From NCBI RefSeq assembly GCF_009646115.1, contig NZ_CP045720.1, positions 620,001 to 684,000 on the forward strand: DNA of 64,000 nucleotides, given 5' to 3'. Shown here piece by piece: positions 32,794 through 44,092 of the stretch. The DNA is from Pantoea eucalypti (GTDB taxonomy: Bacteria; Pseudomonadota; Gammaproteobacteria; Enterobacterales; Enterobacteriaceae). A program made the translations under genes and the position numbers. Position 1 is the first letter of the stretch; each line of letters starts with the position of its first letter. Below the pieces are notes generated by a model that saw only the letters and a program-made list of their open reading frames with translations, was not told the origin of the DNA and made no database searches.

Positions 32794-34635
32794 TTAATCG
32801 TCGAGGAAGCTACGCAGCACTTCCGAACGGCTCGGATGGCGCAGTTTACGCAGGGCTTTCGCTTCAATCTGACGAATACGCTCACGCGTAACGTCGAACT
32901 GTTTGCCCACTTCTTCCAGCGTATGGTCCGTGTTCATATCAATACCGAAACGCATGCGCAGCACTTTCGCTTCGCGCGCGGTCAGGCCAGCCAGCACGTC
33001 ATGGGTGGCAGAACGCAGGCTCTCTGACGTAGCAGAATCCAGCGGCAGCTCCAGCGTGGTGTCTTCGATAAAATCGCCCAGATGTGAATCTTCATCATCA
33101 CCAATCGGCGTCTCCATAGAGATCGGCTCTTTAGCGATTTTCAGTACTTTGCGTATTTTATCTTCTGGCATCAGCATACGCTCAGCCAGCTCTTCCGGCG
33201 TTGGTTCGCGGCCCATCTCCTGCAGCATCTGGCGCGAAATACGGTTGAGCTTGTTGATTGTCTCAATCATATGCACCGGAATACGGATGGTACGCGCCTG
33301 GTCGGCGATAGAGCGGGTGATGGCCTGACGGATCCACCAGGTCGCATAAGTCGAGAACTTGTAACCACGGCGATATTCAAACTTATCTACCGCTTTCATC
33401 AGGCCGATATTACCTTCCTGAATCAGGTCGAGGAACTGCAGACCACGGTTGGTATATTTCTTCGCAATCGAAATAACCAGACGCAGGTTAGCTTCCACCA
33501 TCTCTTTCTTAGCGCGACGCGCTTTGGCTTCACCGATCGACATGCGACGGTTAATATCTTTGACCTGTTCAATGGTCAGGCCGGTCTCTTCTTCCACCTG
33601 TGCCAGTTTCTGCAGGGAACGCATCACGTCATCCTGCACTTCCAGCAGCTTTTCAGACCACGGCTTGTTCATCGCCAGAGCGGCTTTGAACCAGCTTTCG
33701 TTGGTTTCGTTGCCGGTAAACAGCGTGATGAAGTTCTTCTTCGGCATTTTGCACAGCTCAATACAGAGCTTCATGATCAGACGTTCCTGAGTACGGACAC
33801 GTTCCATCATAGTGCGCATGCTGCCTACCAGGTAGTCGAACTGCTTCGGTACCAGGCGGAACTGTTTGAAGACGTCAGAGAGGTTCTGGATTTCGGCAAC
33901 GGCAGCAGCATGACTGCGACCTTTGCTCTTAATCACGCTGCGGGTCGCTTCATACTGCTTACGCAGGTCAGAAAACTTCTCGCGCGCCAGTTCCGGGTCG
34001 ATTGAGTTATCGTCGTCGGAGCTGTCGTCATCCTCTTCATCTTCTTCTTCATCGTCGTTGCGATCGGCTTCAGAAAGTTCAGAGCCTACGTGCGTTGCCG
34101 TTGGGGCAATATCTTCTTCTGCGTTAGGATCGACGAAACCGGTGATCAGGTCGGAGAGCCGTGATTCGCCTGCTTCAACTTTGTCATACTGATCCAGAAG
34201 ATAAGTAATGGCTTCAGGATATTCGGCGACTGAACACTGAACCTGGTTGATACCGTCTTCAATACGCTTAGCGATGTCGATTTCGCCTTCGCGCGTCAGC
34301 AGTTCAACGGTACCCATTTCACGCATATACATGCGAACCGGGTCGGTAGTACGCCCGATTTCAGATTCAACGCTGGATAACACCTGAGCGGCAGCTTCTG
34401 CGGCATCTTCATCAGTATCGGAGCTGTTTTCGTTCAGCATCAGATCGTCGGCATCCGGGGCTTCTTCAACCACCTGAATACCCATGTCGTTAATCATCTG
34501 GATGATGTCTTCGATCTGATCTGAGTCGACGATATCTTCCGGCAGATGGTCATTGACCTCAGCATAGGTCAGATAGCCTTGCTCCTTACCACGGGTGACA
34601 AGAAGCTTGAGCTGTGACTGCGGGTTTTGCTCCAT
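32794..34635 (-). CDS. rpoD: RNA polymerase sigma-70 factor
   Basis: 613 residues, as in other enterobacteria. Region 1.1 at the start ([20 protein letters not shown]), the acidic non-conserved region (runs of D and E near residues 188-205), region 2 ([12 protein letters not shown]) for -10 binding and melting, region 3, and region 4 HTH ([10 protein letters not shown]) for -35 binding are all present. It is the last gene of the rpsU-dnaG-rpoD macromolecular synthesis operon. No unusual residue was noted. Confidence 0.98.
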   Translation of the reverse strand: MEQNPQSQLKLLVTRGKEQGYLTYAEVNDHLPEDIVDSDQIEDIIQMINDMGIQVVEEAPDADDLMLNENSSDTDEDAAEAAAQVLSSVESEIGRTTDPVRMYMREMGTVELLTREGEIDIAKRIEDGINQVQCSVAEYPEAITYLLDQYDKVEAGESRLSDLITGFVDPNAEEDIAPTATHVGSELSEADRNDDEEEDEEDDDSSDDDNSIDPELAREKFSDLRKQYEATRSVIKSKGRSHAAAVAEIQNLSDVFKQFRLVPKQFDYLVGSMRTMMERVRTQERLIMKLCIELCKMPKKNFITLFTGNETNESWFKAALAMNKPWSEKLLEVQDDVMRSLQKLAQVEEETGLTIEQVKDINRRMSIGEAKARRAKKEMVEANLRLVISIAKKYTNRGLQFLDLIQEGNIGLMKAVDKFEYRRGYKFSTYATWWIRQAITRSIADQARTIRIPVHMIETINKLNRISRQMLQEMGREPTPEELAERMLMPEDKIRKVLKIAKEPISMETPIGDDEDSHLGDFIEDTTLELPLDSATSESLRSATHDVLAGLTAREAKVLRMRFGIDMNTDHTLEEVGKQFDVTRERIRQIEAKALRKLRHPSRSEVLRSFLDD

Positions 34636-34965
34636 AAGACGGTATCCACACTTCTGTTAAATTAGATTGGTGTCGGTCGGCAGCGCGCCAACAATAAGCA
34701 GTGAAGGCGTTTAGTTCTTGCCGCTGCCTTCGTCGCGGCGTGGGCTTTGCCCATCAGTAATCGGCACTTAAGCCGCTTGTTAACTCTGTGCTAAGGGCCT
34801 GGCTTACTCGCCATTCTGTTCCCCGGCAGTGCTCGCTCTCCTCACGTACATCAGTACGCTCCGGGAGCTGTGCGCTGGCGGTAACCAGACTGGCATCGAC
34901 GCCGACCCTTAAAATTCGTGCGGCTGCCCTTTCATGATTCGGAATGGACAGCATGCTGAAAACGG
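34636..34965. other. dnaG-rpoD spacer with an enterobacterial-type repeat
   Basis: 330 bp, longer than in E. coli. It carries a GC-rich, structured sequence with the palindrome CGTACATCAGTACG (34845-34858) flanked by GCTCGCTCTCCTCA and CTCCGGGAGC, the look of the dispersed intergenic repeats of Erwinia and Pantoea. The only ORF (66 aa, minus) follows this repeat and is not believed. Internal promoters for rpoD would be expected here. Confidence 0.45.
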
Positions 34966-36711
34966 TTATTTCCTGGCAAACGCCTGACTGAGTGTCCAGA
35001 ATTCACGGCGCTCATCGGCGCTGAGTCCCTGAGTGCGCTCACGCGCAATCAAAAACTCCAGGCGCTCTTCAAGAGCTGCATCATAGATGCTGGCCAGCGA
35101 GTCCTGAAACACCGCTTCGGCTTCTTCATCTACTATCATGTGGTTCCAGATCGCCAGTGTTTCAAGCGTCTGACTAAAATTTGTTCCGCGATATAACTCT
35201 AGTAGCTGACCGGTGGTCAATCCAGGATTCTCATTACAACGACCCACTAATTCAATAAATAGCGGTAAACCCGGCATTTTTGACTCAGACAGCCCATCCA
35301 GAGAAGGCACCATCGTGGCCAGTTGCGGGTTCTGAATCAGTAACGCAATCAGTACACGCATAGTGGTACGCTTCAACGGAGGCGCAACCGGCGCGGTTCC
35401 GCTTGCGGCCTGCTTCGGCATCAGCTTTTCAAGCTGATTATCGTCAAGAATACCCAGTTTATTCCCCAGCTCCTGACGCATATAAATGCGTAAGGTCTCA
35501 CCGGGAATCTGCGTTATCAGCGGTAAAGCCAATGTGCTCAGGCGCGCTTTTCCATCGCGTGAGCTCAGATCCACCTGCGGCAGCAGGCTATCAAATAAAA
35601 ACGAAGAGAGCGGCATCGCCTGCTCCATCCTCGCTTCGAAGGCGGCTTTACCCTCTTTACGTACCAGCGTATCCGGATCTTCACCATCGGGTAAAAACAT
35701 AAAGCGTAGCTGACGACCATCATTCATGTAAGGCAATGCGGTCTCGAGCGCACGCCAGGCCGCTTCACGACCCGCTCTGTCGCCGTCGTAACAGCAGATC
35801 ACGGTGTCGGTACTGCGAAACAGCAACTGAATATGTTCAGCAGTGGTTGAGGTGCCTAATGACGCAACGGCATAATCGATGCCGTACTGCGCCAGCGCAA
35901 CCACGTCCATGTATCCCTCGACCACTAACAGGCGGGCGGGTTCAGGATGGTTCTTAACGGCTTCATACAGGCCATAGAGCTGACGGCCTTTATGAAAAAT
36001 GGGTGTTTCCGGTGAGTTGAGATACTTCGGCGTATCGTTACCCAGCACGCGTCCGCCAAAACCAATGACGCGTCCACGTTTATCGCGGATCGGAAACATG
36101 ACGCGGTCGCGAAACCGGTCATAGGTACGGCCTTTGTCATTGCTGACCAGCATGCCCGCTTCCATCAATGACTCGCGGTCTTCCGATTGCTTGCCAAAAC
36201 GTTTGAGAACGTTGTCCCAGCCGGCTGGCGCATAACCTATAGCGAAATGATTGATGATGTCGGCGCTCAGACCACGACGCTCAAGATAGTCGCGTGCTGG
36301 CTGCGCACTGGATTGCTGCAGGCCCTGCTGATAAAAACCGTTCAGGTTCTCCATCAGCTGATACAGGCTCTGGCGCTGATGGCGTTCCATCTGGCTGGGC
36401 CCGCTGCCTGCTTCGTAAGGCACGTCTAAACCGTGGGAAGTGGCCAGCTCTTCAATACTTTCAACGAACTCCAGACGATCAAAGTTCATTAAAAAGTCGA
36501 TAGCATTGCCGTGTGCACCACAGCCGAAACAGTGATAGAACTGTTTTTCGCCGTTTACGGTGAAAGAGGGCGTTTTTTCATTATGGAAAGGACAGCACGC
36601 ATGGAAATTCTTACCCTGCTTTTTCAGCTTAACGCGGGCATCGATAAGATCCACGATATCCGTGCGGGCAAGTAAATCGTTGATAAATACGCGTGGAATT
36701 CGTCCAGCCAT
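34966..36711 (-). CDS. dnaG: DNA primase
   Basis: 581 residues. The zinc-binding domain (C-C-P-F-H-N-E-K-T-P-S-F, then C-F-G-C-G-A-H-G) lies at about 39-65; the TOPRIM core has L-L-V-V-E-G-Y-M-D-V-V (catalytic E near 265) and C-C-Y-D-G-D-R-A-G; the C-terminal domain binds DnaB helicase. It makes RNA primers at the fork. It is the middle gene of the operon, downstream of rpsU and a partial terminator. Confidence 0.98.
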   Translation of the reverse strand: MAGRIPRVFINDLLARTDIVDLIDARVKLKKQGKNFHACCPFHNEKTPSFTVNGEKQFYHCFGCGAHGNAIDFLMNFDRLEFVESIEELATSHGLDVPYEAGSGPSQMERHQRQSLYQLMENLNGFYQQGLQQSSAQPARDYLERRGLSADIINHFAIGYAPAGWDNVLKRFGKQSEDRESLMEAGMLVSNDKGRTYDRFRDRVMFPIRDKRGRVIGFGGRVLGNDTPKYLNSPETPIFHKGRQLYGLYEAVKNHPEPARLLVVEGYMDVVALAQYGIDYAVASLGTSTTAEHIQLLFRSTDTVICCYDGDRAGREAAWRALETALPYMNDGRQLRFMFLPDGEDPDTLVRKEGKAAFEARMEQAMPLSSFLFDSLLPQVDLSSRDGKARLSTLALPLITQIPGETLRIYMRQELGNKLGILDDNQLEKLMPKQAASGTAPVAPPLKRTTMRVLIALLIQNPQLATMVPSLDGLSESKMPGLPLFIELVGRCNENPGLTTGQLLELYRGTNFSQTLETLAIWNHMIVDEEAEAVFQDSLASIYDAALEERLEFLIARERTQGLSADERREFWTLSQAFARK

Positions 36712-36745
36712 ACGCCCCAGATTTTCAGCTCATAAACGGCAACAA

Positions 36746-36777
36746 GCCGCGCTTCCTTTCGGAAAGCACGGCCTTTT
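36746..36777 (-). terminator. Partial (leaky) terminator between rpsU and dnaG
   Basis: On the minus strand GCCGTGCTTTCC GAAA GGAAGCGCGGC forms a stem with two mismatched positions, followed by a weak T stretch (TTGTT). In E. coli a similar internal terminator lowers dnaG expression relative to rpsU. Confidence 0.55.
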
Positions 36778-36829
36778 ACTTGACTCTGTCTGCGTGAATC
36801 ACGCGGTGGAGGCGAACCTCCGGAACGAC

Positions 36830-37102
<273 letters not shown>

Positions 37103-37323
37103 TCAAAATGGTGCAGCATTTTACTCCAACTCGCGTTGGTTTGTAAAGCACCAAGGATAATTTGAAACCAACAGGAGCGTTTGCCTGTGCGGCTGCCGGT
37201 TTTTCCAGGGGCGGGAGTATAGCGCACTCTTTAGCCGACAGAAAATGACTTTTTACGCCGGATGTCCGCGCTGCACATCCTATTGCTGTGATAAACTGCG
37301 CGCCGCAAGAATGAGGTGATGCA

Positions 37324-38337
37324 ATGCGAATTCTGGGTATTGAAACGTCGTGCGATGAAACTGGCATCGCTATTTATGATGACGAGACTGGATTACTGGC
37401 TAACCAGCTCTACAGCCAGGTAAAACTGCACGCCGATTATGGCGGTGTGGTACCGGAACTGGCCTCACGTGATCACGTGCGTAAAACCGTGCCGCTGATT
37501 CAGGCCGCACTGAAAGAGGCCGGTCTGGCGCCGCAGCAGATTGATGCCGTAGCCTACACAGCGGGTCCCGGACTGGTTGGTGCGCTGCTGGTCGGTGCCA
37601 CCATTGGTCGCGCCCTGGCATTTGCGTGGAAAGTGCCTGCGGTGCCGGTCCATCATATGGAAGGCCATCTGCTGGCGCCGATGCTGGAAGAGAATCCACC
37701 GGAATTTCCGTTTGTCGCCCTTCTGGTCTCGGGCGGACATACTCAGCTGATTAGCGTTACCGGCGTCGGTGAATATGTGCTGCTCGGTGAATCGATCGAT
37801 GATGCCGCGGGTGAAGCCTTTGATAAGACGGCGAAGCTGCTCGGTCTGGATTATCCGGGTGGGCCAATGCTGTCGAAAATGGCGCAGCAGGGCACAGCGG
37901 GACGCTTTACCTTCCCGCGTCCGATGACTGACCGTCCGGGCCTGGATTTCAGCTTCTCCGGCCTCAAAACCTTTGCTGCGAATACCATTCGCGCCAATCC
38001 TGACGATGATCAGACCCGTGCTGATATCGCCCGTGCGTTTGAAGATGCAGTCGTCGATACGCTGTCGATCAAATGCAAGCGTGCACTGGATGAGACAGGC
38101 TTTAAGCGTCTGGTGATTGCGGGCGGTGTCAGCGCTAACCGCACACTGCGCGAGCAGATGGCGATCATGATGCAAAAGCGCGGCGGAGAGGTGTTCTACG
38201 CCCGTCCTGAGTTCTGTACCGATAACGGTGCGATGATCGCGTATGCGGGCATGGTGCGGTTAAAAGGCGGCACCCGAGGCGAGTTGAGCGTCAGCGTGCG
38301 ACCGCGCTGGCCGCTGGCGGAACTGCCCGCCATCTGA
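37324..38337 (+). CDS. tsaD: tRNA N6-threonylcarbamoyladenosine synthase catalytic subunit
   Basis: 337 residues. The start [14 protein letters not shown] and the metal-binding H-H-M-E-G-H (about 110-115) mark the Kae1/TsaD family; S-G-G-H-T-Q and the late C-T-D-N-G-A-M-I-A complete the ASKHA-type ATP site. With TsaB, TsaC and TsaE it makes t6A37 on ANN-reading tRNAs. It is divergent from rpsU, as in E. coli. Confidence 0.97.
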   Translation: MRILGIETSCDETGIAIYDDETGLLANQLYSQVKLHADYGGVVPELASRDHVRKTVPLIQAALKEAGLAPQQIDAVAYTAGPGLVGALLVGATIGRALAFAWKVPAVPVHHMEGHLLAPMLEENPPEFPFVALLVSGGHTQLISVTGVGEYVLLGESIDDAAGEAFDKTAKLLGLDYPGGPMLSKMAQQGTAGRFTFPRPMTDRPGLDFSFSGLKTFAANTIRANPDDDQTRADIARAFEDAVVDTLSIKCKRALDETGFKRLVIAGGVSANRTLREQMAIMMQKRGGEVFYARPEFCTDNGAMIAYAGMVRLKGGTRGELSVSVRPRWPLAELPAI

Positions 38338-38342
38338 TGTGA

Positions 38343-38369
38343 AAAAAGCCGGCTTGCCGGCTTTTTTTA
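38343..38369. terminator. Bidirectional terminator between tsaD and plsY
   Basis: AAGCCGGC TT GCCGGCTT hairpin with seven T on the plus strand and six A before it, so it works for both convergent genes. Confidence 0.88.
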
Positions 38370-38972
38370 TGGTTGAGATTTCTTTTTGCGCTTCCAGATC
38401 TTGCCTTCCTGACCCCGCCACAGCCGCTGAATATTGTCGTGATGACGCAGCAGGATAAGACACGAGAGCATGGAGACCGGGAACGTGAACTGCGGTTTGA
38501 ACCACCAGACATAAAAGGGCGCGATCAGCGCGCTGACGATGGCACCCAGCGAGGAATAGCCGCTGAGTAAGACCGTTAACAGCCAGGTCCCGGTAACCAG
38601 ACCGGTTAAGTCCCAGCCAATTGGCGCTATCGCGCCGAATGCAGTCGCCACGCCTTTGCCGCCGCGAAAGTGAAAGAACACCGGGTAGATATGACCCAGA
38701 CAGGCCGCAATGGCGGTCAGGCCGAGATAAAGCGGCGTGACGTGCATCAGATAGGCCAGCCAGACCGGCACCATCCCTTTCAGCACATCAAACACTAATA
38801 CGGTTGCTGCGGCGGCTTTACCGCCCAGACGCAGTACATTGGTCGCACCGGGATTGCCGGAACCGTGTGTGCGCGGATCGGGCAGGCCAGCGAGTTTGCA
38901 AACCAGAATCGCACTGGAAATCGAGCCGCAAAGATACGCGAAAATAATCATACCAAGCGCGAAAGCACTCAT
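38367..38972 (-). CDS. plsY: Glycerol-3-phosphate acyltransferase PlsY
   Basis: 201 residues, five predicted membrane segments. Conserved loops [12 protein letters not shown] (37-48) and [12 protein letters not shown] (102-113) bind acyl-phosphate and glycerol-3-phosphate. It makes lysophosphatidic acid at the inner membrane. It converges on tsaD and is divergent from folB. A basic C-terminus (K-R-K-K-K) lies on the cytoplasmic side. Confidence 0.96.
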   Translation of the reverse strand: MSAFALGMIIFAYLCGSISSAILVCKLAGLPDPRTHGSGNPGATNVLRLGGKAAAATVLVFDVLKGMVPVWLAYLMHVTPLYLGLTAIAACLGHIYPVFFHFRGGKGVATAFGAIAPIGWDLTGLVTGTWLLTVLLSGYSSLGAIVSALIAPFYVWWFKPQFTFPVSMLSCLILLRHHDNIQRLWRGQEGKIWKRKKKSQP

Positions 38973-39080
38973 AACACCGTACCGTTCCCTTTAGGGTCGT
39001 TTTGATCTCATCAACCGTGGATAATACGCATAATCCGCCGGAAGTGGTATCCGGCTTAGCCAAAAACAGAGACCCTCATC

Positions 39081-39440
39081 ATGGATATCGTATTTATAGA
39101 ACAACTCACGGTGTTCACCACCATTGGCGTTTACGACTGGGAACAGGGCATACAGCAGAAGCTGGTGCTCGATGTCGAAATGGCCTGGGATAACCGTCTG
39201 GCGGCCAGCAGCGACGATGTGAAAGATTGCCTGAGCTATGCGGATGTCTCATCGGCGATCCTGACGCATCTGAACGGGGGGCGTTTTGCCCTGGTTGAGC
39301 GGGTTGCTGAAGAAATCGCGGATCTGTTGATGAACCGTTTCAGTTCGCCTGGCGTGCGAATAAAGGTAAGCAAACCGGGGGCTGTAGCCCAGGCGGCGCA
39401 GGTTGGCGTGCGAATTGAGCGCGGGACTATTCCTAAATAA
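39081..39440 (+). CDS. folB: Dihydroneopterin aldolase
   Basis: 119 residues. The start M-D-I-V-F-I-E-Q-L-T-V-F-T-T-I-G-V-Y-D-W-E and the active-site L-S-Y-A-D-V, with a late K-P-G-A-V, are typical of bifunctional FolB (aldolase and 7,8-dihydroneopterin epimerase). It acts in folate synthesis in the cytoplasm. It sits between plsY and uppP as in E. coli. Confidence 0.96.
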   Translation: MDIVFIEQLTVFTTIGVYDWEQGIQQKLVLDVEMAWDNRLAASSDDVKDCLSYADVSSAILTHLNGGRFALVERVAEEIADLLMNRFSSPGVRIKVSKPGAVAQAAQVGVRIERGTIPK

Positions 39441-39630
39441 ATACGATGTGATTGCCATCACAATGAAACCAAACCAAATTACTGTCTGTCATAGCGTGTG
39501 CCGTTTCGTTACAGCAGGCGAAACGGTGTAGACCTTAAGGTTTAATTCAGGCTTATAGCGGCATAATTTCAGGCGATAGCAGTGCGCTACCGCCTTTTTA
39601 ATGGTTTGAAACGGATAGAGGGAACATTTG

Positions 39631-40449
39631 ATGGCAGATATTCATCAGCTTTGGGTAGCTGCAATCCTGGGCGTTGTGGAAGGGCTGACCGAGTTTTTAC
39701 CGGTCTCTTCCACAGGGCACATGATTATAGTGGGTCACCTGCTGGGCTTTGAAGGTGAAAAAGCCGAGACCTTTGAAGTTGTGATTCAGTTAGGATCAAT
39801 TCTGGCTGTGGTAGTGATGTTCTGGCGCCGTCTGTTTGGCCTGATCGGCATCCACTTTGGCGAAGTTAAACATGAAGGTGTCGGCACCGGCCGTCTGTCG
39901 TTGATCCACATCCTGCTGGGTATGGTTCCGGCGGTGGTCGTGGGTCTGGTGCTGCACGATCAGATTAAAACGCTGTTTAACCCGATCAACGTGATGTACG
40001 CGCTGGTGGTGGGGGGCGTTCTGCTGCTGGCTGCTGAGTACCTCAAACCAAAACAGCCGAAAGCCGTCGGCGTTGATGATATTACCTATCGTCAGGCGTT
40101 TATGATTGGCTGTTTCCAGTGCTTAGCACTGTGGCCGGGCTTCTCACGTTCTGGTGCAACCATCTCGGGTGGCATGCTGATGGGCGTGAGCCGTTATGCC
40201 GCGTCAGAGTTCTCCTTCATTCTGGCGGTGCCAATGATGATGGGTGCGACCGTGCTGGACATGTACAAGAGCATCGGTTTCCTGACAATGGCGGATTTCC
40301 CGATGTTCGCCGTCGGCTTTGTCACGGCGTTTATCGTGGCGCTGATTGCGATCAAAGCCTTCCTTGAGCTGATTAAGCGTATCTCTTTCGTCTCGTTCGC
40401 GATTTATCGCTTTATCGTGGCGGCAGCGGTTTACATGGTCTTCATGTAA
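39631..40449 (+). CDS. uppP: Undecaprenyl-diphosphatase
   Basis: 272 residues from the ATG at 39631 with GAGGGA upstream; a TTG one codon earlier is not needed. The motifs [13 protein letters not shown] and P-G-F-S-R-S-G-A-T define the BacA/UppP family. It recycles the C55 lipid carrier of peptidoglycan and confers bacitracin tolerance. Multi-pass inner membrane protein. Confidence 0.97.
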   Translation: MADIHQLWVAAILGVVEGLTEFLPVSSTGHMIIVGHLLGFEGEKAETFEVVIQLGSILAVVVMFWRRLFGLIGIHFGEVKHEGVGTGRLSLIHILLGMVPAVVVGLVLHDQIKTLFNPINVMYALVVGGVLLLAAEYLKPKQPKAVGVDDITYRQAFMIGCFQCLALWPGFSRSGATISGGMLMGVSRYAASEFSFILAVPMMMGATVLDMYKSIGFLTMADFPMFAVGFVTAFIVALIAIKAFLELIKRISFVSFAIYRFIVAAAVYMVFM

Positions 40450-40455
40450 ACCCTG

Positions 40456-40478
40456 GGCAGCCTGCTAGTCAGGCTGCC
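40456..40478. terminator. Hairpin between uppP and cca
   Basis: GGCAGCCTG CTAGT CAGGCTGCC, a perfect 9-bp stem overlapping the end of cca. No long T-run on either side, so it may act with Rho or as an RNA-stabilising end. Confidence 0.5.
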
Positions 40479-41697
40479 TGATCGCCAGACCCTGCGCGAC
40501 GGCGTCAATTCGTCTCCGCGTCATCTCTTCCCGCACCTCTGCACCTTTAAACCCTGCTTCGACGACCGCTTTAGTCGGCACCGCCTGCGCCAGCGCAAAA
40601 GCACGACGCAGATAGTCGCCCTGCGGATAAGGCATGCTCTCCAGTCCGGCCCGCCCACGAGCATCCGCTTCGCTGGTCAGCGCCATCTGCTCAATACGCT
40701 GCGGCTTACGCCAGGCATCGATCCGATCAAACAGCGCCACCAGTGATGCCGGGGATTGCCGTTCGATGGTGTGCACAATGTCGTGGAATTCGGTCACGAT
40801 TAACGCCAGATCGCGAATCGCGTTAGGTACCCGCAGTCGCTGACACAGCGCCTCGACCAGTGGAACGCCCGCCAGTCCATGACCGTGGTGGCTCGGCCAC
40901 AGCTCAGGCGGCGTCAGCGCCTTGCCGACGTCATGGAACAATGTGGCGAAGCGCACATCGATCTCGCTGGAGAGGGCTGCTGCCATCGCCAGTGTCATCA
41001 GCGTATGAACACCTGTGTCGATTTCCGGGTGCCATTTAATCGGCGCAGGAATACCAAACAGATTATCCAGCTCAGGAAACAGCACCTGCAACGCACCGCA
41101 GTCACGCAGAACCTGAAAATAGATCTGAGGATTACGGGCACTCAGCGCCTTTTCCGTCTCTTTCCACACGCGTTCGGCAGTGAGATTCGACAGCTCGCCG
41201 CTGTCGGCCATCTGCTGCATCAGTTGCTGGGTTTCGGGGGCAATACGAAAGTTGAGATGAGCAAAACGCGCAGCAAAGCGCGCGACGCGCAATACCCGCA
41301 GCGGATCTTCACTGAAGGCTTCAGAGACATGACGCAGCAGGCGCAGGGCAATGTCACGCTGGCCATTATAGGGATCGACCAGTTCGCCGTTTTCATCCTG
41401 CGCGATAGCATTGATGGTGAGATCGCGGCGCTGTAAATCCTGCTCCAGCGTCACGTCGGGCGCGGACCAGGTGACAAATCCAGTGTAGCCTTTCCCGTTT
41501 TTCCGCTCGGTCCGTGCCAGTGCATACTCTTCGCGACTGACGGGATGCAGGAAAACGGGAAAATCACGACCGACCTGTTGATAACCCTGCTCAAGCATGG
41601 CTTCGGGTGTGGAACCAGTGACAACCCAATCTTTATCTGTAACCGGCAGATTCAGCAGCGCATCACGCACCGCACCGCCAACAAGAAACGTCTTCAC
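40465..41697 (-). CDS. cca: Multifunctional CCA-adding tRNA nucleotidyltransferase
   Basis: 410 residues from a GTG at 41697 ([12 protein letters not shown]) with GGAG spaced 6 nt upstream; the ATG further upstream lies outside family similarity. The G-G-A-V-R-D and D-x-D catalytic region, R-R-D-L-T-I-N and the HD phosphohydrolase domain (F-H-D-V-G-K) are present, so both CCA addition and 2',3'-cyclic phosphodiesterase/phosphatase functions should be there. Confidence 0.96.
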   Translation of the reverse strand: MKTFLVGGAVRDALLNLPVTDKDWVVTGSTPEAMLEQGYQQVGRDFPVFLHPVSREEYALARTERKNGKGYTGFVTWSAPDVTLEQDLQRRDLTINAIAQDENGELVDPYNGQRDIALRLLRHVSEAFSEDPLRVLRVARFAARFAHLNFRIAPETQQLMQQMADSGELSNLTAERVWKETEKALSARNPQIYFQVLRDCGALQVLFPELDNLFGIPAPIKWHPEIDTGVHTLMTLAMAAALSSEIDVRFATLFHDVGKALTPPELWPSHHGHGLAGVPLVEALCQRLRVPNAIRDLALIVTEFHDIVHTIERQSPASLVALFDRIDAWRKPQRIEQMALTSEADARGRAGLESMPYPQGDYLRRAFALAQAVPTKAVVEAGFKGAEVREEMTRRRIDAVAQGLAIRQPD

Positions 41698-41813
41698 GCA
41701 AAACTCCAGAGAAAAAGAAATGATCTGCATGCCGTGCACGTCCCGCGCCTGAAATCAGCAGTGCATCTCATTTTATTGTTGCACAGATTCCCCGGATTGC
41801 AGACATGCCAAAA

Positions 41814-41833
41814 GGGGGATCCTGCGATCCCCC
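41814..41833 (-). terminator. Rho-independent terminator after ygiM
   Basis: GGGGGATC / GATCCCCC 8-bp stem with a 4-nt loop, followed on the minus strand by TTTT. Lies 22 bp past the ygiM stop and before cca. Confidence 0.75.
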
Positions 41834-41855
41834 GCGAAAACCCGACAGAATGGGG

Positions 41856-42476
41856 TCAGTTCATCCAGCGATCGCTTTTCTTACGGCGCGGCAACATATG
41901 CGGCAGTAGCAGTCCCAGCAGCAGGCCGACACCCAGCACGCCACCACCATACATAAACCACTGCATAATGATGGTGCGCTGTTTGTCATCCAGCTGAACG
42001 TTGGCGGCGCTGACTTTCTTCTGCGCGACAATCAGCTCATTTTTGAGCTTCTGATTTTCGCCTTTCAGCCCATTAATCACGCCGTCGCTGCTGGCGACTT
42101 TGTTCTGCATCTCAGCGGTACGCTGGTTCCAGCTGTTGTCGATATTATCCAGCTTGGCCGTCAGATCCTTCACCTGCTGCTCAAGCTGCGGCACCCGGGT
42201 GCGCAGGCTCGGATTTGCGCTGAGCTGCGACAGAGGAATCCAGGTGGTGCGGCCTTCGGAATCGCGGATCTGGCCATAATGAGTATCGTTGTTGGTCTGT
42301 AACAGCTGAACTTCTTCCCCGGCATTCAGCTTACCGAGCAGGCGGAACTGATCGCCCGGCCCGCTACGAACCCAGGTCGAAAGCTCATCAGACACATAAC
42401 GTTTTTCGTCGGCATGGGCAGGTGCAAGGCTGCTAAGGGCCAGCAAAGTGAGTCCAGCGAGTGTAATTTTTTTCAT
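41856..42476 (-). CDS. ygiM: SH3-domain anchored periplasmic protein YgiM
   Basis: 206 residues. A signal peptide (cut near A-H-A-D) is followed by a bacterial SH3 domain (V-R-S-G-P-G-D-Q-F), a coiled coil (about 95-165) and a C-terminal transmembrane helix (G-G-G-V-L-G-V-G-L-L-L-G-L-L) with a basic tail. In E. coli the homologue is YgiM/HtrG, an inner-membrane protein of unclear envelope role. Confidence 0.93.
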   Translation of the reverse strand: MKKITLAGLTLLALSSLAPAHADEKRYVSDELSTWVRSGPGDQFRLLGKLNAGEEVQLLQTNNDTHYGQIRDSEGRTTWIPLSQLSANPSLRTRVPQLEQQVKDLTAKLDNIDNSWNQRTAEMQNKVASSDGVINGLKGENQKLKNELIVAQKKVSAANVQLDDKQRTIIMQWFMYGGGVLGVGLLLGLLLPHMLPRRKKSDRWMN

Positions 42477-42748
42477 TCGATTTCGTTTGGCTTAGTCTGA
42501 CTTAAAATTTACCGGCACAGTCTGGAGAGGCCTCGCATAAATCTGAATGAGAACTATCCTGGTCTCATGAGAGTGCGAAAAGGTCTGCGAAAGAGCAAAG
42601 AAAGCAGAGACAGCGCGGCTTCTGTGCATTAATCTTCGCCTGATAACCCCTTGCCCTCCAGGCGACAGCATGAGTAACCTGCTGATAATCGCCTGAAATA
42701 TGCAGGAAAAACCCTCTTAAGTGCCAGCGGCGTAGTGAATAAAAAATT

Positions 42749-44059
42749 ATGACCATCGAAATCGAACTAAAGTTCATTGCAACTCCACAGGCAGCCGGGG
42801 AACTGGCTGAACTGCTCTCCACTCTGCCGCATCAGCATCAGGCTGCTCGCGAGCTGACCAACATCTACTTCGAAACCGACGATAACCAGCTGCGACGCTG
42901 GGACATGGGATTGCGTATCCGTGGCGTTGATCAGCGCTATGAAATGACGCTGAAAGCCGCAGGGCAGACGCTTGGTGGACTGCATCAGCGTCCGGAATAC
43001 AATGTAGAACTCAGTGAGCCAGTGCTCGACATTGCGCGCCTGCCCGCAGAGATCTGGCCGCAGGGCACCGATGTCACTGCGCTGCAGCCGCGCTTACAGC
43101 CGCTGTTCACTACCCATTTCCAGCGTGAAGTCTGGCTGATCACCGCAGGCAACAGTGAAATTGAAGTGGCATTTGATCAGGGCGAAGTCACGGCGGGTGA
43201 GCTCAGCGAACCGTTGTGCGAGATCGAATTAGAGCTGAAACGGGGTGAACGCCAGGATCTGCTGGCCTTTGCGCAGCAGCTGGTGGCGCTGGGCGGTCTG
43301 CGTATGGGCAGCCTGAGCAAAGCCGCCCGAGGCTATCAGCTGGCCCAGGGTAATCCACCGCGTCAGGTTGAGGCGTTCCCGCTGCTGAAAGCCGGTGCGA
43401 AAGCGACTGTGGAGCAGGGTATGGTCGCCTCAATGTCGGCGGGGCTTCGTCACTGGCAATATCATGAAGAAGTCTGGCTGCGTGGTAACGCGGCGGCGCA
43501 GGACGCAGTGCGCGAAGCGCTGGATCTGCTGCGTCAGGCGTTCAGTCTGTTTGGTGCGCTGGTGCCGCGTAAAGCCAGTAGCGCTCTGCGTCAGCAACTG
43601 ACCACGCTGGAAGAGACGCTGGTGAATGAAGAGCAGGAAGCCACCACGTTCTGCTTAACTTCCCTCTCTGTTGAGACGCAACTTGCGCTGACCCACTGGC
43701 TGGCGGAATCGCAATGGCGTCAGTGGATCGACGCTAAAGGAGAAGCCAAGCTTCAGGGATCGTTTAAACGCTTCAGCGATATCATGCTGAGCCGTGTTAA
43801 TGCCGATCTGAGAGAAACCTTCATTACGGTAAAACAGCCTAATGAGTATCAGGACAAAGCCACCCGTCTGGCGCGTCAGCTGCTGACGGTGCACCTGCTG
43901 GCGGGTTCTTATCCTGTGGAAACGGTGATGGCCTGGCTTGATCCCTGGCAGCAACTGCAGTCAGCGATTCACGAAAAACAGACGTCCGGATTAGCCTGGC
44001 TGACGTCGCAGGCCCTGAAACAGCAGCCGTTCTGGCTCACCAGCGGCGCTGCCCGCTAA
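42749..44059 (+). CDS. ygiF: Inorganic triphosphatase YgiF (CYTH-CHAD)
   Basis: 436 residues. The N-terminal CYTH domain begins with E-I-E-L-K (4-8), the metal and triphosphate-binding motif; the C-terminal CHAD domain is helical and histidine-rich. It hydrolyses inorganic triphosphate. It is 33 nt upstream of glnE and probably co-transcribed, as in E. coli. The 270 bp before it (42477-42748) hold the divergent promoters of ygiM and ygiF. Confidence 0.95.
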   Translation: MTIEIELKFIATPQAAGELAELLSTLPHQHQAARELTNIYFETDDNQLRRWDMGLRIRGVDQRYEMTLKAAGQTLGGLHQRPEYNVELSEPVLDIARLPAEIWPQGTDVTALQPRLQPLFTTHFQREVWLITAGNSEIEVAFDQGEVTAGELSEPLCEIELELKRGERQDLLAFAQQLVALGGLRMGSLSKAARGYQLAQGNPPRQVEAFPLLKAGAKATVEQGMVASMSAGLRHWQYHEEVWLRGNAAAQDAVREALDLLRQAFSLFGALVPRKASSALRQQLTTLEETLVNEEQEATTFCLTSLSVETQLALTHWLAESQWRQWIDAKGEAKLQGSFKRFSDIMLSRVNADLRETFITVKQPNEYQDKATRLARQLLTVHLLAGSYPVETVMAWLDPWQQLQSAIHEKQTSGLAWLTSQALKQQPFWLTSGAAR

Positions 44060-44092
44060 GGGACATTCCGTCACGCCATCAAGGAGGGAGTT

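Noticed and set aside
34754..34954. 66-aa ORF between dnaG and rpoD
   Set aside because: It is formed by a GC-rich dispersed repeat with a palindrome, without a start signal.
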